From the NCBI GenBank assembly GCA_002189035.1, contig NEEC01000011.1, positions 682,001-746,000 on the forward strand: a stretch of 64,000 nucleotides of DNA, read 5' to 3'. Positions 33,790 through 44,299 of this stretch are shown here, piece after piece. This stretch comes from Utricularia gibba (lineage: Eukaryota; Streptophyta; Magnoliopsida; Lamiales; Lentibulariaceae). Below the pieces are notes generated by a model. It saw nothing but the letters and a program-made list of their open reading frames with translations. It did not search any database and had not been told where the DNA came from. The translations under genes were made by a program, and so were the position numbers. Position 1 is the stretch's first letter; the number at the start of each line of letters is the position of its first letter.

Positions 33790-35060
33790 CAAGAGGTAGA
33801 AGCTAGCATGTTGTCTTTCTCAATGCCCAAATTTGCACTCACTGATCACTTGAGGCAAGAACTGGTAACGGAACCAGAGTTACAGAGTCTATTTCAAGAT
33901 ATTCAACAAGGAACTAAAGGAAAAATTGGCAAACCAAAGATGGACTCATCTTATACAAGGATAGAATTTACTTGAGAAACAACTATAAGTATATTCAAGA
34001 AATCCTATCTTCTGTTCATAACTCTTGCTATGAAGGTATGAATAAGACATTGCAAAGTATCAAAAGGGATTTCTTTTGGCCAGAAATGGGAACTCATGTG
34101 CAGGAATTTGTTAATAATTGCAAGACTTGTCTGCAATCGAAGATGGAGCAATTGCAACCAGGGGGTCTACTTCAACCGTTAAGCATCCCTGAAAGAATTT
34201 GGTCTAAGATTTTCATGGACTTTATAGAAGGATAACCGATCTCCAGAGGTAAGAAGGTTATTTTGGTGGTTGTAGACCGATTATCCAAGTATGTTCATTT
34301 CACCTCGCTGAGCCACCCTTATACTGCTGTTTCTGTGGCTAAAATTTTTTTTGATACTGTTTTTAAGTTGCATGGATTACAGGAGACTATCACTAGTGAC
34401 AGGGATGTTGTGTTCACAAATTCCTTTTGGAGGGAACTCTTTCGATTATCGGGAACAAAGTTACAACTCTCCACAGCGTATCACCCCCAATCAGATGGTC
34501 AAACAGAGGCTGTTAATAAAATTTTGGAGACTCATTTGAGGTGCTGGGTGGGCGACTGTTCGAACAAATGAGGAGATTGGATTGTATGGGCTGAATATAT
34601 TGATAACACTAGCTTCCAAGGTTCCATTGGGACAACCCCTTTTGAATTAGTTTATGGAAGAGCTCCTCCTTCACTTATCACTTATGAGGGAAGTTCTCAG
34701 GTGGCAGCGGTGGATATGGAATTAAAAAATAGACATGATGTTCTGTCAATGGCAAAGGAGAGACTAAAACGCAGTCAACAATTCATGGCTCACTATTACA
34801 ACAAGAAGCATCGATGTATTTCATATGAAGAGAAGGACAAGGTGTGGCTTAAATTGCATCCAACACAACACAACTTTCACTGGTACAGAATACTCTAAAT
34901 TGCATCCAAGGTATTTCGGGCCTTTTGAGATCAAAAAAAATTGGGAGATCTTGCTTATGAGTTGCCGTTGCCTCTAGAAGTACAAATCCACCCTATATTC
35001 CATGTCTCTAAACTCAAATCTTGCAAGAGCAATTTCGAACTAACTCAATTCTAAGGAAAA
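33790..35060 (+). pseudogene. Integrase of element V
   Basis: The zinc-finger region is at about 33972-34160 (VHNSCYEGMNKTLQSIKRDFFW, CKTCLQSKMEQLQPGG). A stop at 34234 precedes 34263-34571 with VVVDRLSKYVHF, TSDRDVVFTNSFW (second Asp) and HPQSDGQTEAVNKIL (catalytic Glu). A stop near 34570 is followed by GTTPFELVYGRAPP, and 34701-34898 holds the C-terminal module (AQQ-type helix KERLKRSQQFMAHYYNKKHR, KVWLKLHP). Several stops; not functional. Confidence 0.88.
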
Positions 35061-36967
35061 TTGGAGAAATAAAAAGAAGAGAGAGAGCTCATCACTACTG
35101 GTAAGCATTCAATTGAAGAATATGTTTTTATTTTTTAGAAAAAAAAATATATATATATATATATTTTTTTTGTAGAGTAAAGAAGCTAAACAAAGGTTTG
35201 ATAATTATTCCATATATTCAATTGTTGGTACTCGATCTTTCCATTGGAGTTATACAATGAGAAACAAAAGCATGGCATGATGGCACTTGCACAAGATAAA
35301 ACAAATGAAAGGTGACGGATTTTTAGTTTTTAATTCAAATATGCATTGAATGAGATTCATGCAATCCAAAAGCTTGCTTTTCATTTTCATACATTCCCTC
35401 GTTGGCCACCTTTGTACACTACCAAGATATGGTTTGCTTATTGTCATCCAACAATTTTTTTAATTTTTTTATTTAATTTTCTTTTAATAAAATAAATTTT
35501 AGCAGGGTAAATCATTATTTTTTTTCATTTCCAGTAAATCTATTAAGGTATGGTTTGTAGGGATAGATTTGAATTTTTTATACGAGCTTTGATTAACATG
35601 GCATAATGATGCTTGTGAACAGTGTAGTTCGCATGATTCTTGCATCCGGAAGTTATTAGTAGGGTCATCTTTATAACCATGAACATGCACATGTGGTGCG
35701 ACATATGTGCATTGTTCAGATAAAAAAAATTGCTCTTTTATGGATATCATTAAACAAGATTAGATTTCTTTAAAGTTTGAAAATAATTCTTACTCAAGTG
35801 TAAGGGAACGCTACCATTTTTTAATGGTTTTCTTCACAACAAATATGCTTGTCTTTTACTCACTTATCACAACCTATCATTTGGTTTTGGCATGTTTTAA
35901 GCATCTGCTTAGGATGCTTCAATTCTGATATCTTTTTATTGAGTAATATTTTGTCTATGTAAGATGTTTAGCTTTTGTATAGTATGATCATTTACTTCCC
36001 AAACTTATGCTACAAAAGCAATATTTCATAATAAGGTGGTCTCTTTATTTACTAATTTTCTATTAGTGAGTTGAGTTTGAAAAGATTAAGGATTTGCCTT
36101 GTGCATGCTATTTGGATAATGCAAGAAATCTTCTGAAAGAGGACTAAGGCATCAGGATTTGTCGAATTAGTATCCATCGCAGCTCACCCTCTCTCCGTTT
36201 AGTGAACAACATTGGAACTTAAACCTTTTTTTTGTTTCACATATCAGAAGCCTAATATCATTTTATTGAAAAACTCCAATCCCTTTGGGCTGGATTTGAG
36301 TATTTTGAAATTATTTTTGGAATGATTATCATTATTTGTAATATAGGTTAAGAAAGCTTTCTCAATTCTGAAATTGCCAACTACAAGTGAAAATTTTTGA
36401 GATGCACAAATGTTCAAGAAATCATGTTCAAAAGGCCTACAAATGAAGTCAATCCATTCAAGCCTCTAGAAAAACAGTGGAACACGAGAAGCACATATGA
36501 GATTTAACATTATCAAAGAAGCTATATTCAACATGGATTCAAAGGAGAAAATTTCTGATTTATCCAACCAAATCAAGATGCTCACTTCTTTTAGCTCATC
36601 TTGTAGCATCGAACCAAATTTCAACCCTGTGCAATACTTTTGCCGTACTTCAAGAAAAATACCTCATGATTGCAAAAACTTGTTGAAGATGCATATATGG
36701 AGCACTTGCATAAGTACATTCACTCGTTTGTAATTAGGTGTTGAATAATTTTCCTTCATTTTAACCTACTCTTATGGACATTTTTTTTTTTTTGAGTGAA
36801 TGAGAAATTTATGAAGAGTGGACTTGAGTAAAGGAGTTTAGTCTTTGAGCATGCTATTTGGATACGCAACATCTTACTTGCCTTGAAATTTTTTTCAAAA
36901 TGACATTTTCATATAAGAGCACTTGAAACATTGCTTAAGGATAAGCAACATCTAACCGTGGAGAGTT
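35061..36967. other. Long non-coding 3' region, probably of an LTR element
   Basis: AT-rich, with no recognised domain; the 78-codon frame at 36497 has none. A near-palindromic A/TA/T tract lies at about 35139-35172. The final bases (AAGCAACATCTAACCGTGGAGAG before 36968) resemble the degenerate polypurine-tract area that precedes 3' LTRs of plant gypsy elements, so this may be the 3' untranslated part of element V. Confidence 0.4.
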
Positions 36968-37809
36968 GATGAGCAGTTTTGTTTTGTATCAACCTGAGCT
37001 TTTTCATCATTCTTTCGAATTTTTTTGGTCAACTTTATGTCTCATTTTTCAATAACTTTTATTGATTTTGCATTTTTTACATTAATAGGATATTTTTACC
37101 AAGAATTTTTTTGTGAATTTTGAAGATACTATTTAGTTAATTTGATGAGAAATCAAGATCTAATAATTAATATATTTGAGAGTGCAGGAAATTAAGTTCA
37201 AGAAGAGATCCAAAAATGAAGATTCGATCTAAAATTCCAGTTATAGATAAAGATTTGAAGATCTTGTAAGATTTAATTACAAGTTGTGAACAAAAGATTT
37301 GAATGTAAGATATATAAAATATTTGATTCAAATATATCAAGTAATCTCAATAAAAGTTTCGAATCATATTTTTTATAAATATCTCTCTTTCACAATTATT
37401 AGAGACATCTTTTGATCATGTTTCTCTTTTACTTTTTGTATTTTCCTGCTTTTCATGTTCTATAGTCACACATGTGTGCACAAGCACTTACAAGCAATGA
37501 TTTTTAGTGAAGCCACAAGTCTTTGCATATGATATTATTTTGTTATGTTCTTTGACATTTAATTTGAAATTTGATTTTATTTTATGTAATATTTTCCTTA
37601 CCACCATGATCTTGATTACCATTAAACAAAAGATGGTGGTATAATAGTTATCAAATATCACTATTTTTGAATAACATCAACTTTATTCATGAGTTTACAC
37701 ACACCGCAAGCAAGCTTTTACATGGGTGGACCATGTTACAAAGCTACTTTTTCCCATTGTTTTATATTAATGTTTTTTGTTTTATTGTTTGATGGGATCT
37801 AAATAAGAG
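36968..37809 (+). repeat. LTR-like fragment, family X, copy 2
   Basis: It starts TGATGAGCAGTTTTG just after a possible polypurine tract and has a TATA-like TTTTTATAAATA near 37370-37380. From there on it aligns with family X copy 1 read in reverse (about 1860-2020). It ends where element IV inserts at 37810. Copy 1 lies in inverted orientation 35 kb away. Boundaries are approximate. Confidence 0.45.
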
Positions 37810-38340
37810 TGAGGTAATCGGTCACTAAAAAGTAGCTAAAAGGTGTCTTGACAGACTGGTGCAGGCAGACTGACCGATAAGTGTCAGAATTTGTCAGCAG
37901 CGGTCGAATTACATAGTCTGAAAAATAGCTGAATTACGGCAATGACAGAGTAGTCGGTGGTTATCCAAAAGTAGGGCCGTAGTCTGGACAGTAGGTGCAG
38001 AAAGCAACCGAGATCTATAGAATTAAGAATTCGATCAAACCCATCTCATTTATAAATATAAAAAACCCTGCAAAAGCAAATAAGAAAAGGACTCCAATTC
38101 GTGTAACTTGTATTTTATCCACCTCCGTCTCGTAAAAACCATTTTTACAGCGAGCTCCAACAGCTCCATGATTTTTCCGTTCTCCGATAGTTTCCACATT
38201 AAAATCCTGGTTTTCTTTCATTTTTGTTTACCGCATTGCACCACACAGAACACTTGAACCTTAATCGGGTACGACGCACCCGGCCGTATCCATAACCCAA
38301 AAATCGATCTTTGTCCTAATGCCGATTTTCAACCACAACA
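37810..38340 (+). repeat. 5' LTR of Tat element IV
   Basis: 531 bp, TG...CA. A TATA box (TATAAATATAAAAAA) starts at 38051, so transcription probably starts about 30 bp later in the CT-rich part. It aligns along its whole length with 42355-42886 with many substitutions, indicating an old insertion. It is distantly similar to the LTR of element III (shared CTGAAAA...GCTGAATTACGGCA region). Confidence 0.92.
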
Positions 38341-38343
38341 TTT

Positions 38344-38361
38344 TGGCGCCCACTGTGGGAC
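38344..38361 (+). other. Primer-binding site of Tat element IV
   Basis: TGGCGCCCACTGTGGGAC three bases after the 5' LTR; it matches the element III site at 16 of 18 positions. Confidence 0.82.
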
Positions 38362-38384
38362 AAGATCTATTGTCCCACTTGAGA

Positions 38385-39999
38385 AATCCACAAAGGCTGC
38401 TTATATAACGGAAAACAACACGGCCACCAACTCAAGCAATGAAGGCAATGCTGACATACAAGACCCTGACCTCATGGTCATCAACAAGGAACAACTTTAA
38501 GTCCTCATGATGGAGATATTTTCCGACATCAAATCATCCTTTGGACTGAACTCCAACGCACGGGAGGGGATACCCAAAATGGAACGAGAGTGGATAAGCA
38601 ACCCCTAATATCGGAATATCTTCAGGAAACAGACACTGAATCTGAAACGGAGGAAGAGGTGTTGCAAAGGAAGAGGCGCAACCAAGTCATTTATGAACCA
38701 GGAACAGATAGAGGAAATACGGCAAGAGAGATCTTGGAAAAAAGAGAGGAGGAGCTGAAGAGAGTATTAGATGAAATTCGCGAGAAAAGAAGGGTGATCA
38801 GCAGGTAGATACCATCTAGGGCGAGAGAGAGTAGAGAATTCAGAGACGCCTTCAACTAGAATGTATGTACTGGGAGAGGGGACGTTTTAACTGAGATCGA
38901 TTTGGCCTTGAAAAGTAGTGTTAACGGAGTAACGGGTGCCTCGACACTGTGCTTTGATCCCTTCTTGGACGAGTTAATGGGGGAAGAACCAGAAAGGGTA
39001 TTTAGGGTCCTTGACGGGCTACAACCTATGATGGAAAAGGGGAGCCCATATCGCATGTGATAGATTTCGACATGAGAATGACAACGGTCTGGCACTCGAA
39101 AGCTATGAAGTGCAAACTATTCGCCTGTTAGCTCCAGAAGGGAGTAAAGACCTAGTTCAAACACCTGGAACCTTGCAACGTGGGCAATCTTATCGGGAGT
39201 TGGTATTGCTATTGACCACCCGATATGCAGTTAACATCGAAGCCCCGCCTTCGAAGGGGCCTTATATTCCATCCGATACGACCACAGAAAAGAGAGCCTA
39301 AGAAGATTTATCAACAAATTCAACTGTTCGACACAGGACATTCACTTAGACTTGAAGGAGAGGGTAGAAATAATGAAGCGTGCCTTAGGAACGTCAAAAC
39401 TAGGGTAGAGTCTGTTGAAGTCCCCGCCGAAAAACCTTGGGGAATTGTTGAGAAAGATTATGAAATACATTTGAGTCAATGACGACCTCAGAGCCGAAAT
39501 GAGGAGCCGTGTGGAAATTCGGCCGATCTCACAAGGAGAAGAGCAACCTAGTAGGGTTCCCCGACCGAACAAGTGCCATGAAGTGTACCAGGTGGAACCG
39601 GCCAGAATGAACACCTACTGCGAGATACACAAAATATCACAGCACGACACTGTTGATTGCTGGGTAATGAAAAGAATGATCGAGCAATACCATACCGGCA
39701 GGGGGATAAATGGTACGACGTGAAACCCCGCAAAAGGGGACGTGATGAACACTTTGAGAGCGAAGGAAATCGTTACCCTAGATTCCCCTCCAAACAGCCA
39801 GGGGGAATCTTGCATGTTGGCAGAAACATGAACCCCAAAGAGGGCAGGATAAACCGGAAGGTTCTAGAGATGCCAACCATGCACATGATAGCCCCCTTAT
39901 TTTCTGGAAATCCACGGGGTATCTGGGGGCAACGAGATCGACGAATTAGGGAAAGTGAGGAAAGAGATATTTGGATGAGGCAAGGAAGGGAGAAGTCTT
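38385..39999 (+). pseudogene. gag of Tat element IV
   Basis: It follows element III gag piece by piece: NTATNSSNEGNADIQDPDLM then a stop; 38590-38808 with TESETEEEVLQRKRRNQVIYE and the coiled coil EKREEELKRVLDEIREK; the capsid-type part near 38950-39100 in shifted frames (the DFDMRM region); 39499-39723 with MRSRVEIRPISQ and CEIHKISQHDTVDCW. It ends at about 39999 (ERDIWMRQGREKSL, equivalent to ERKRYLDEARRGEVF of element III), where the dispersed repeat begins. It contains numerous stops and frameshifts. Confidence 0.8.
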
Positions 40000-40458
40000 T
40001 GGACTCATTGGGTCATTGGCAACACGCGGGCACATGCGTGCAATTCGGCATGAGGGTATGTTGGCAGGACCTCTTATCTTCACGTTCGTCCAAAGAGGAG
40101 CAACATCGGGCTATTCCCGTGCCTTCTCGCAAGAGAGTGTAGGGGAGGGTAGGAATTCCTTACTCCTATAATCGAGTACTCGAGAAAACTAGAGAAGAGT
40201 GAAGACGCAACGAACGTAGTTGGGCAGGATTCCAAATCTCGGAACATTTACTTTATTTAAGGTTCATCGCTTACGTTTATTTCATTTATGTTTCTCACAC
40301 CTTTACGCTACAAAATCATTTACAAATCGTGACAGTTGTATTCGGTGTAACATCACCTTTCACTGAAAAACTACTCCTTGTGTTTGACACCCGTACTGCG
40401 CTTTTGTGTTTTACGAGTTTTAAAAATTTAAAATTTGTTGTGGAAATGACACGCATCA
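40000..40458 (-). repeat. Dispersed repeat Y, copy inside Tat element IV
   Basis: It interrupts the gag-protease region; the Tat sequence resumes at about 40460 with RMELYAF. Reverse-complemented, it starts TGATGCGTGTCATTTCC and aligns over its whole length with 49276-49712. Conserved blocks include ACAACAAATTTTAAA, TTACACCGAATA, CTCGAGTACTC and GACCCAATGAGTC. It has no coding capacity. The TG start and AT-rich, then GC-richer, layout would fit an LTR fragment, but no target duplication or inner element is visible. Confidence 0.7.
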
Positions 40459-42352
40459 AATACGCATGGAGTTATATGCTTTCAATGAACAGGTTGTGCA
40501 CACAATCGGAAAAATAACGCTACCTGTGACATTCGGTGCGGCAGGGCAAAACCGGACTGAGAGGCTGGAATTCCTAATACTCGATTCAAAGGTTTCATAT
40601 AACATCATTCTCGCCCGTCCTGGGATCAACTAGTTTGGTATGATTCCTTCCATCGTTCATTTGAAAGTCAAGTTACCAACTCCAAGGGGCATTTGTATGC
40701 TGGATATCAACCAATCGGGCGCCCGATCTTGTTATGTGTCTTCTTATCTAGATCCCTATGCAAAGAAAACAAGAGTAATGATGGTGGAAGCTAGCTATGT
40801 CAAGGAGAAAATGAGCAAAAACGAACATCATATTGATACCTATCTGGGAGCAAAGCCAATCCGACAGAAGTAGCAGCATTTCTCTAAAGAAAAATGCCGG
40901 ATTATCAAAGAGAAAATGAGTGAGTTGCTGGAAGCTAGCTACGTCAAGGAGATTCAGTACTCCGAATGGGTGGCTAACCCCATCGTTGTCTCGAAGCATA
41001 GGGGAAAATGGAGAATGTGTGTCAACTTCACCGACCTCAACGCTTCTTGCAAGAGGGACCCATACCCTCTCTTGAAGATTGACAAGCTGGTAGACGCCAT
41101 TGTCGGATCTTGTTTCCTGAGCACCATGGATGTGTAGTCCGGATATAACAAGATTTTTCGTCGCAGAGAAGGATTAGCCGAAAACCACTTTCTACACCAA
41201 GGATAGGGTTTACTGCTATGTCGCAATGCCATTCGGTTTGAAGAATGCTAGGGCAACTTATCACAGATTGGTGAATAAAATCTTCCCTTCTGAAATCGAT
41301 ACCTCTATTGAGGTGTATGTGGATGATATGATCGTGAAATCAAGGAATGAAGAAGATCATTTGGCTTATTTGGATTCTTGTTTCTCCCTATGTTAGTCAT
41401 TCGGGTTAAAACTCAACACGCTAAAGTGTTGCTTCGGGGTACAGAGTGTAAAATTTCTTGGTCATTACGTATCTGAGAAGGGGATCGAGGCTGACCCCGC
41501 AAAGATCAAGGCGATATGCAAAATGCAGCCTCTGAGGACACTTAAGGAATATTAGAGTCTCACACATAAACTGGCTGCCCTCAACCGATTCATATCTCGG
41601 TCAGCAAACAAATCGGCGTCTTTCTTCAAAGCCCTCCGAAAAGGAAACACTATGGAATGGAATGAGGACTGTCGAGTTGCTTTCGAGAAACTGAAGGAAT
41701 ACCTTTAATCGCCTCCACTTTTGGTGGCTCCAAAGGAAGGGGAAGCCTTGAGGCTATATCTGTCAATATCGCTCGTTGCGTTCAGTGTAGTCCTAACAAC
41801 TATTTCGGAGGAAAAGCACTTGCCGGTGTATTATGTGAGTAAGGATCTTCTACCACTAAAAACCTGATATACGATGACTGAGAAATTCATCTTGGCTTTG
41901 AAGATGACTGCCAGTAACCTGAAATCATACTTCCAAGATTGACATGTGGTATTCACAAATCAACCGTTGAAGAAGATTCTCTCTAGACCTGAAATCTATG
42001 GAAGGGTGGCCAAATGGGAAGTTGAATTAAGCACCATGGATATTGAGTTCCGATCGAGAACGGCAATCAAAGCCCAACCTCTCGCCAATTTCATAGTCGA
42101 AATGACTAGGGCAATCGATTGATTTATGGAAATCAATGACCGATGGGCCATGTGTGTCGACGTATCAACCTGCAATGGGGTTGGAGGAGGAATTGATATC
42201 AGAACTCGGGATGGAGAACACATCTCCATCTCGGTGAAATTCTCATTCCCCATCACTAGTAATATCGCCAAGTATGAGGCCTTGATCGAGGGGATGAAGG
42301 TGGCCAAGTAACTTGGAGTTGCGGAACTCAATGCCTATACCGATTCACGGCT
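40459..42352 (+). pseudogene. Protease, RT and RNase H of Tat element IV
   Basis: Reading across frames gives the protease end (FLILDSKVSYNIILARPGIN), the RT start (SEWVANPIVVSKHRGKWRMC, FTDLNASCKRDPYPLLKIDK), the palm (YVAMPFGLKNARATYHRL; catalytic VYVDDMIVKSRNEEDH near 41320), the thumb (KFLGHYVSEKGIEADPAKI) and the tether (VVFTNQPLKKILSRPEIYGRV). The start of the archaeal-type RNase H follows (RWAMCVDVSTCNGVGGGID, AKYEALIEGMKVAK, YTDSRLV). The last codons abut the 3' LTR. The acidic YVDGS motif has become CVDVS. At least ten stops or shifts. Confidence 0.88.
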
Positions 42353-42354
42353 AG

Positions 42355-42886
42355 TGAGGTAATCGGCCATTAAAAAGTAGTCAAAAGGTGTCATGACAGA
42401 CTGGTGCAGGCCGACAGACCAATAAGTGTCAGCATTTGTCAACAGTGGCCGTTTTAGACATTCTGAAAAATAGCCAAATTACGGTAATGGCAGAGCAGTC
42501 GACGGTTATCCGAAAGGAGGGCTGCAGTCTGGACAGCTAGTGTAGAAAGCAGCCGACATATATAGAATCCAGAATTCAGTCAAACCCATCTCATCTATAA
42601 ATATAAAAAACCCTGCATAAGCAAAAAAAAAAAAAGGACTCCAAGCCCACTAACTTGTATTTTTTCCACCTCCGTCTAGTAAAAACCATTTTACGGCGAG
42701 CTCCAACAACTCAATGGTTTTTTCTGTTCTCCGATTGTTTCCACGTTAAAATTCTGGTTTTTTTTCATTTTGTTAAGTGCATCGCACCACATAGAACACT
42801 TGAACCTTAATCGCGTATGATGCACCCGTCCATATCCATAACCCAAAAATCGGTCTCTGCTCTAATACCGATTTCCAACCACAACA
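42355..42886 (+). repeat. 3' LTR of Tat element IV
   Basis: 532 bp from TGAGGTAATCGG to CCACAACA, aligned with 37810-38340; TATA box at about 42597. The preceding three bases (CTAG/T) continue the RNase H reading frame, so no 3' untranslated region or polypurine tract precedes it. Confidence 0.92.
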
Positions 42887-44299
42887 TTGTTATTTATTGT
42901 CGAAAATCTAAAAATAATCATTTTTCTTTGAATATTTTATGTTAAATAATATGTTGAATAAATCTTAAATGACCTCATGGAAAACTTCGAAAATAACTAA
43001 TCATCGGTAAATAATCAATCGTTTTCCCAATGTATAAAATTTAAATTCTAATGCCTTTGGATTCTATAACCTTCCCAAACACATTTTTTTAGGTATGTTA
43101 TTGAGTAATACGTAATAAAAGAGATTGTTTTTTGCTAGGTGTCAAAAATATACGTCAATATCAAAACAAAGTAGATGGAAACTTAAGAGATAACGAAATA
43201 GTGGATTCCATCATTTCTATGGTTACTTCATAAACATTGAGGTCAGTTGTATACACCGGAGCCTTTTCTTCGTTTAATCAATGCTACTGGTAACTTGTAT
43301 TGTTCACTCTGCACTCTTTGGTGTCTACTCATTAAAAGATTTTTCACAAGTGACACGTCTAGTAAGGTATTTAATTATGAAAGTTACGTGGACATCTAAA
43401 CCTCGTAGTTCCTTTTCTTGACCTAGTCTACTCAAAACACAATTTTCATGTTTTTAATAAACTTCCATAACCTTTTAGTATCAATGGAGACTTGCTTATT
43501 CATAATTTCAGCTGACCCTGCGATTTGGTGACATTTCGAATAGGCTGTCTTCAGAGGTGAAACATTGTTAAGACATATCTGGGACCTGTCTCTTTGGGCC
43601 CAATAAAAATATTTTTTGAAAAAAAGAATCTAAAAGATCACTTTTCTATTGAATTCACCCAAGTCGTTCAAGAGACAGACATCTTGCAGCAGCGTTGTGG
43701 GTATTTTCTTATTCTTATATTGATTCTCAAACCTGCATATTCCATTCTTAATCACAAATATTGATTTAAGATGTGAACATTCAGCATTATTGGATTTGTT
43801 TCTTATTTATTTGATTTAATTTCTTATAATGAATTTAAAAGTTTAAAAATACAATTGGCAGTGTGAGGTCGTAAATTTTGAGTTTTTTAAAGTATTGAAA
43901 TTTTATGAATTTCATTTTGAGTAATGAATTTTAAGCTAAGATTCGATTTCATATTCTTGTTGTTGTGATTTAGGGTGCATTGGTATAAGTTTGTGCATAA
44001 TTTGAGAAACTCATTTAGGTTCAATCCTAATATTTCATCACAAATTGGAATGCCTCACCTGTGTTTTCAGGTTTTTTTATTATAACATTTTTGCATAATG
44101 ACAATACAAAAAAATTATCCTTTACTTATTGTATAAGAGAAAAAAGTGAAGAGGATAAGGAAAATGAGAGATTACCACTTCTGTGACTTTAGACACCCAT
44201 GAAGTATTTGTTAAAAGTATTGAAGTGCACAAGCCGTTATTTAAACAAGCGATATATAGGCTAAAGGCGATGTGAGCCAAAATTTTGATGGAATAGAAT
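42887..44299. other. Unassigned AT-rich sequence
   Basis: No coding, RNA or repeat signature recognised between element IV and the hAT relic. Confidence 0.4.

Larger units (their letters stand above)
31925..35060 (+). mobile_element. Chromovirus-like Ty3/gypsy pol relic (element V)
   Basis: A plus-strand pol region whose sequence style fits chromoviruses, most like the Reina group: the protease block GVLGYDWLEGIGTINWDF, the RT block LVMPFGLTNAQITFQNLM, and the late integrase region VYGRAPPSLITYEGSSQVAAVD. The 5' end is cut at the truncated LTR C. A chromodomain is not clearly recognisable after the integrase: sequence such as IHPIFHVSKLKS is present at about 34985-35030, but the reading frame is broken. 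Lineage assignment is an inference from motifs only. Confidence 0.75.
37810..42886 (+). mobile_element. Tat-lineage element IV, internally deleted, with both LTRs
   Basis: The 5' LTR is 37810-38340 and the 3' LTR 42355-42886, both starting TGAGGTAATCGG and ending CCACAACA, with a primer site at 38344. Internal proteins are the same family as element III (gag, protease, RT, RNase H), on the plus strand. The internal region stops inside the second RNase H directly at the first base of the 3' LTR, so integrase and the antisense-ORF region are missing. Flanking 5-mers (AAGAG and TTGTT) do not match. A dispersed repeat (40000-40458) interrupts gag/protease. Confidence 0.9.
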
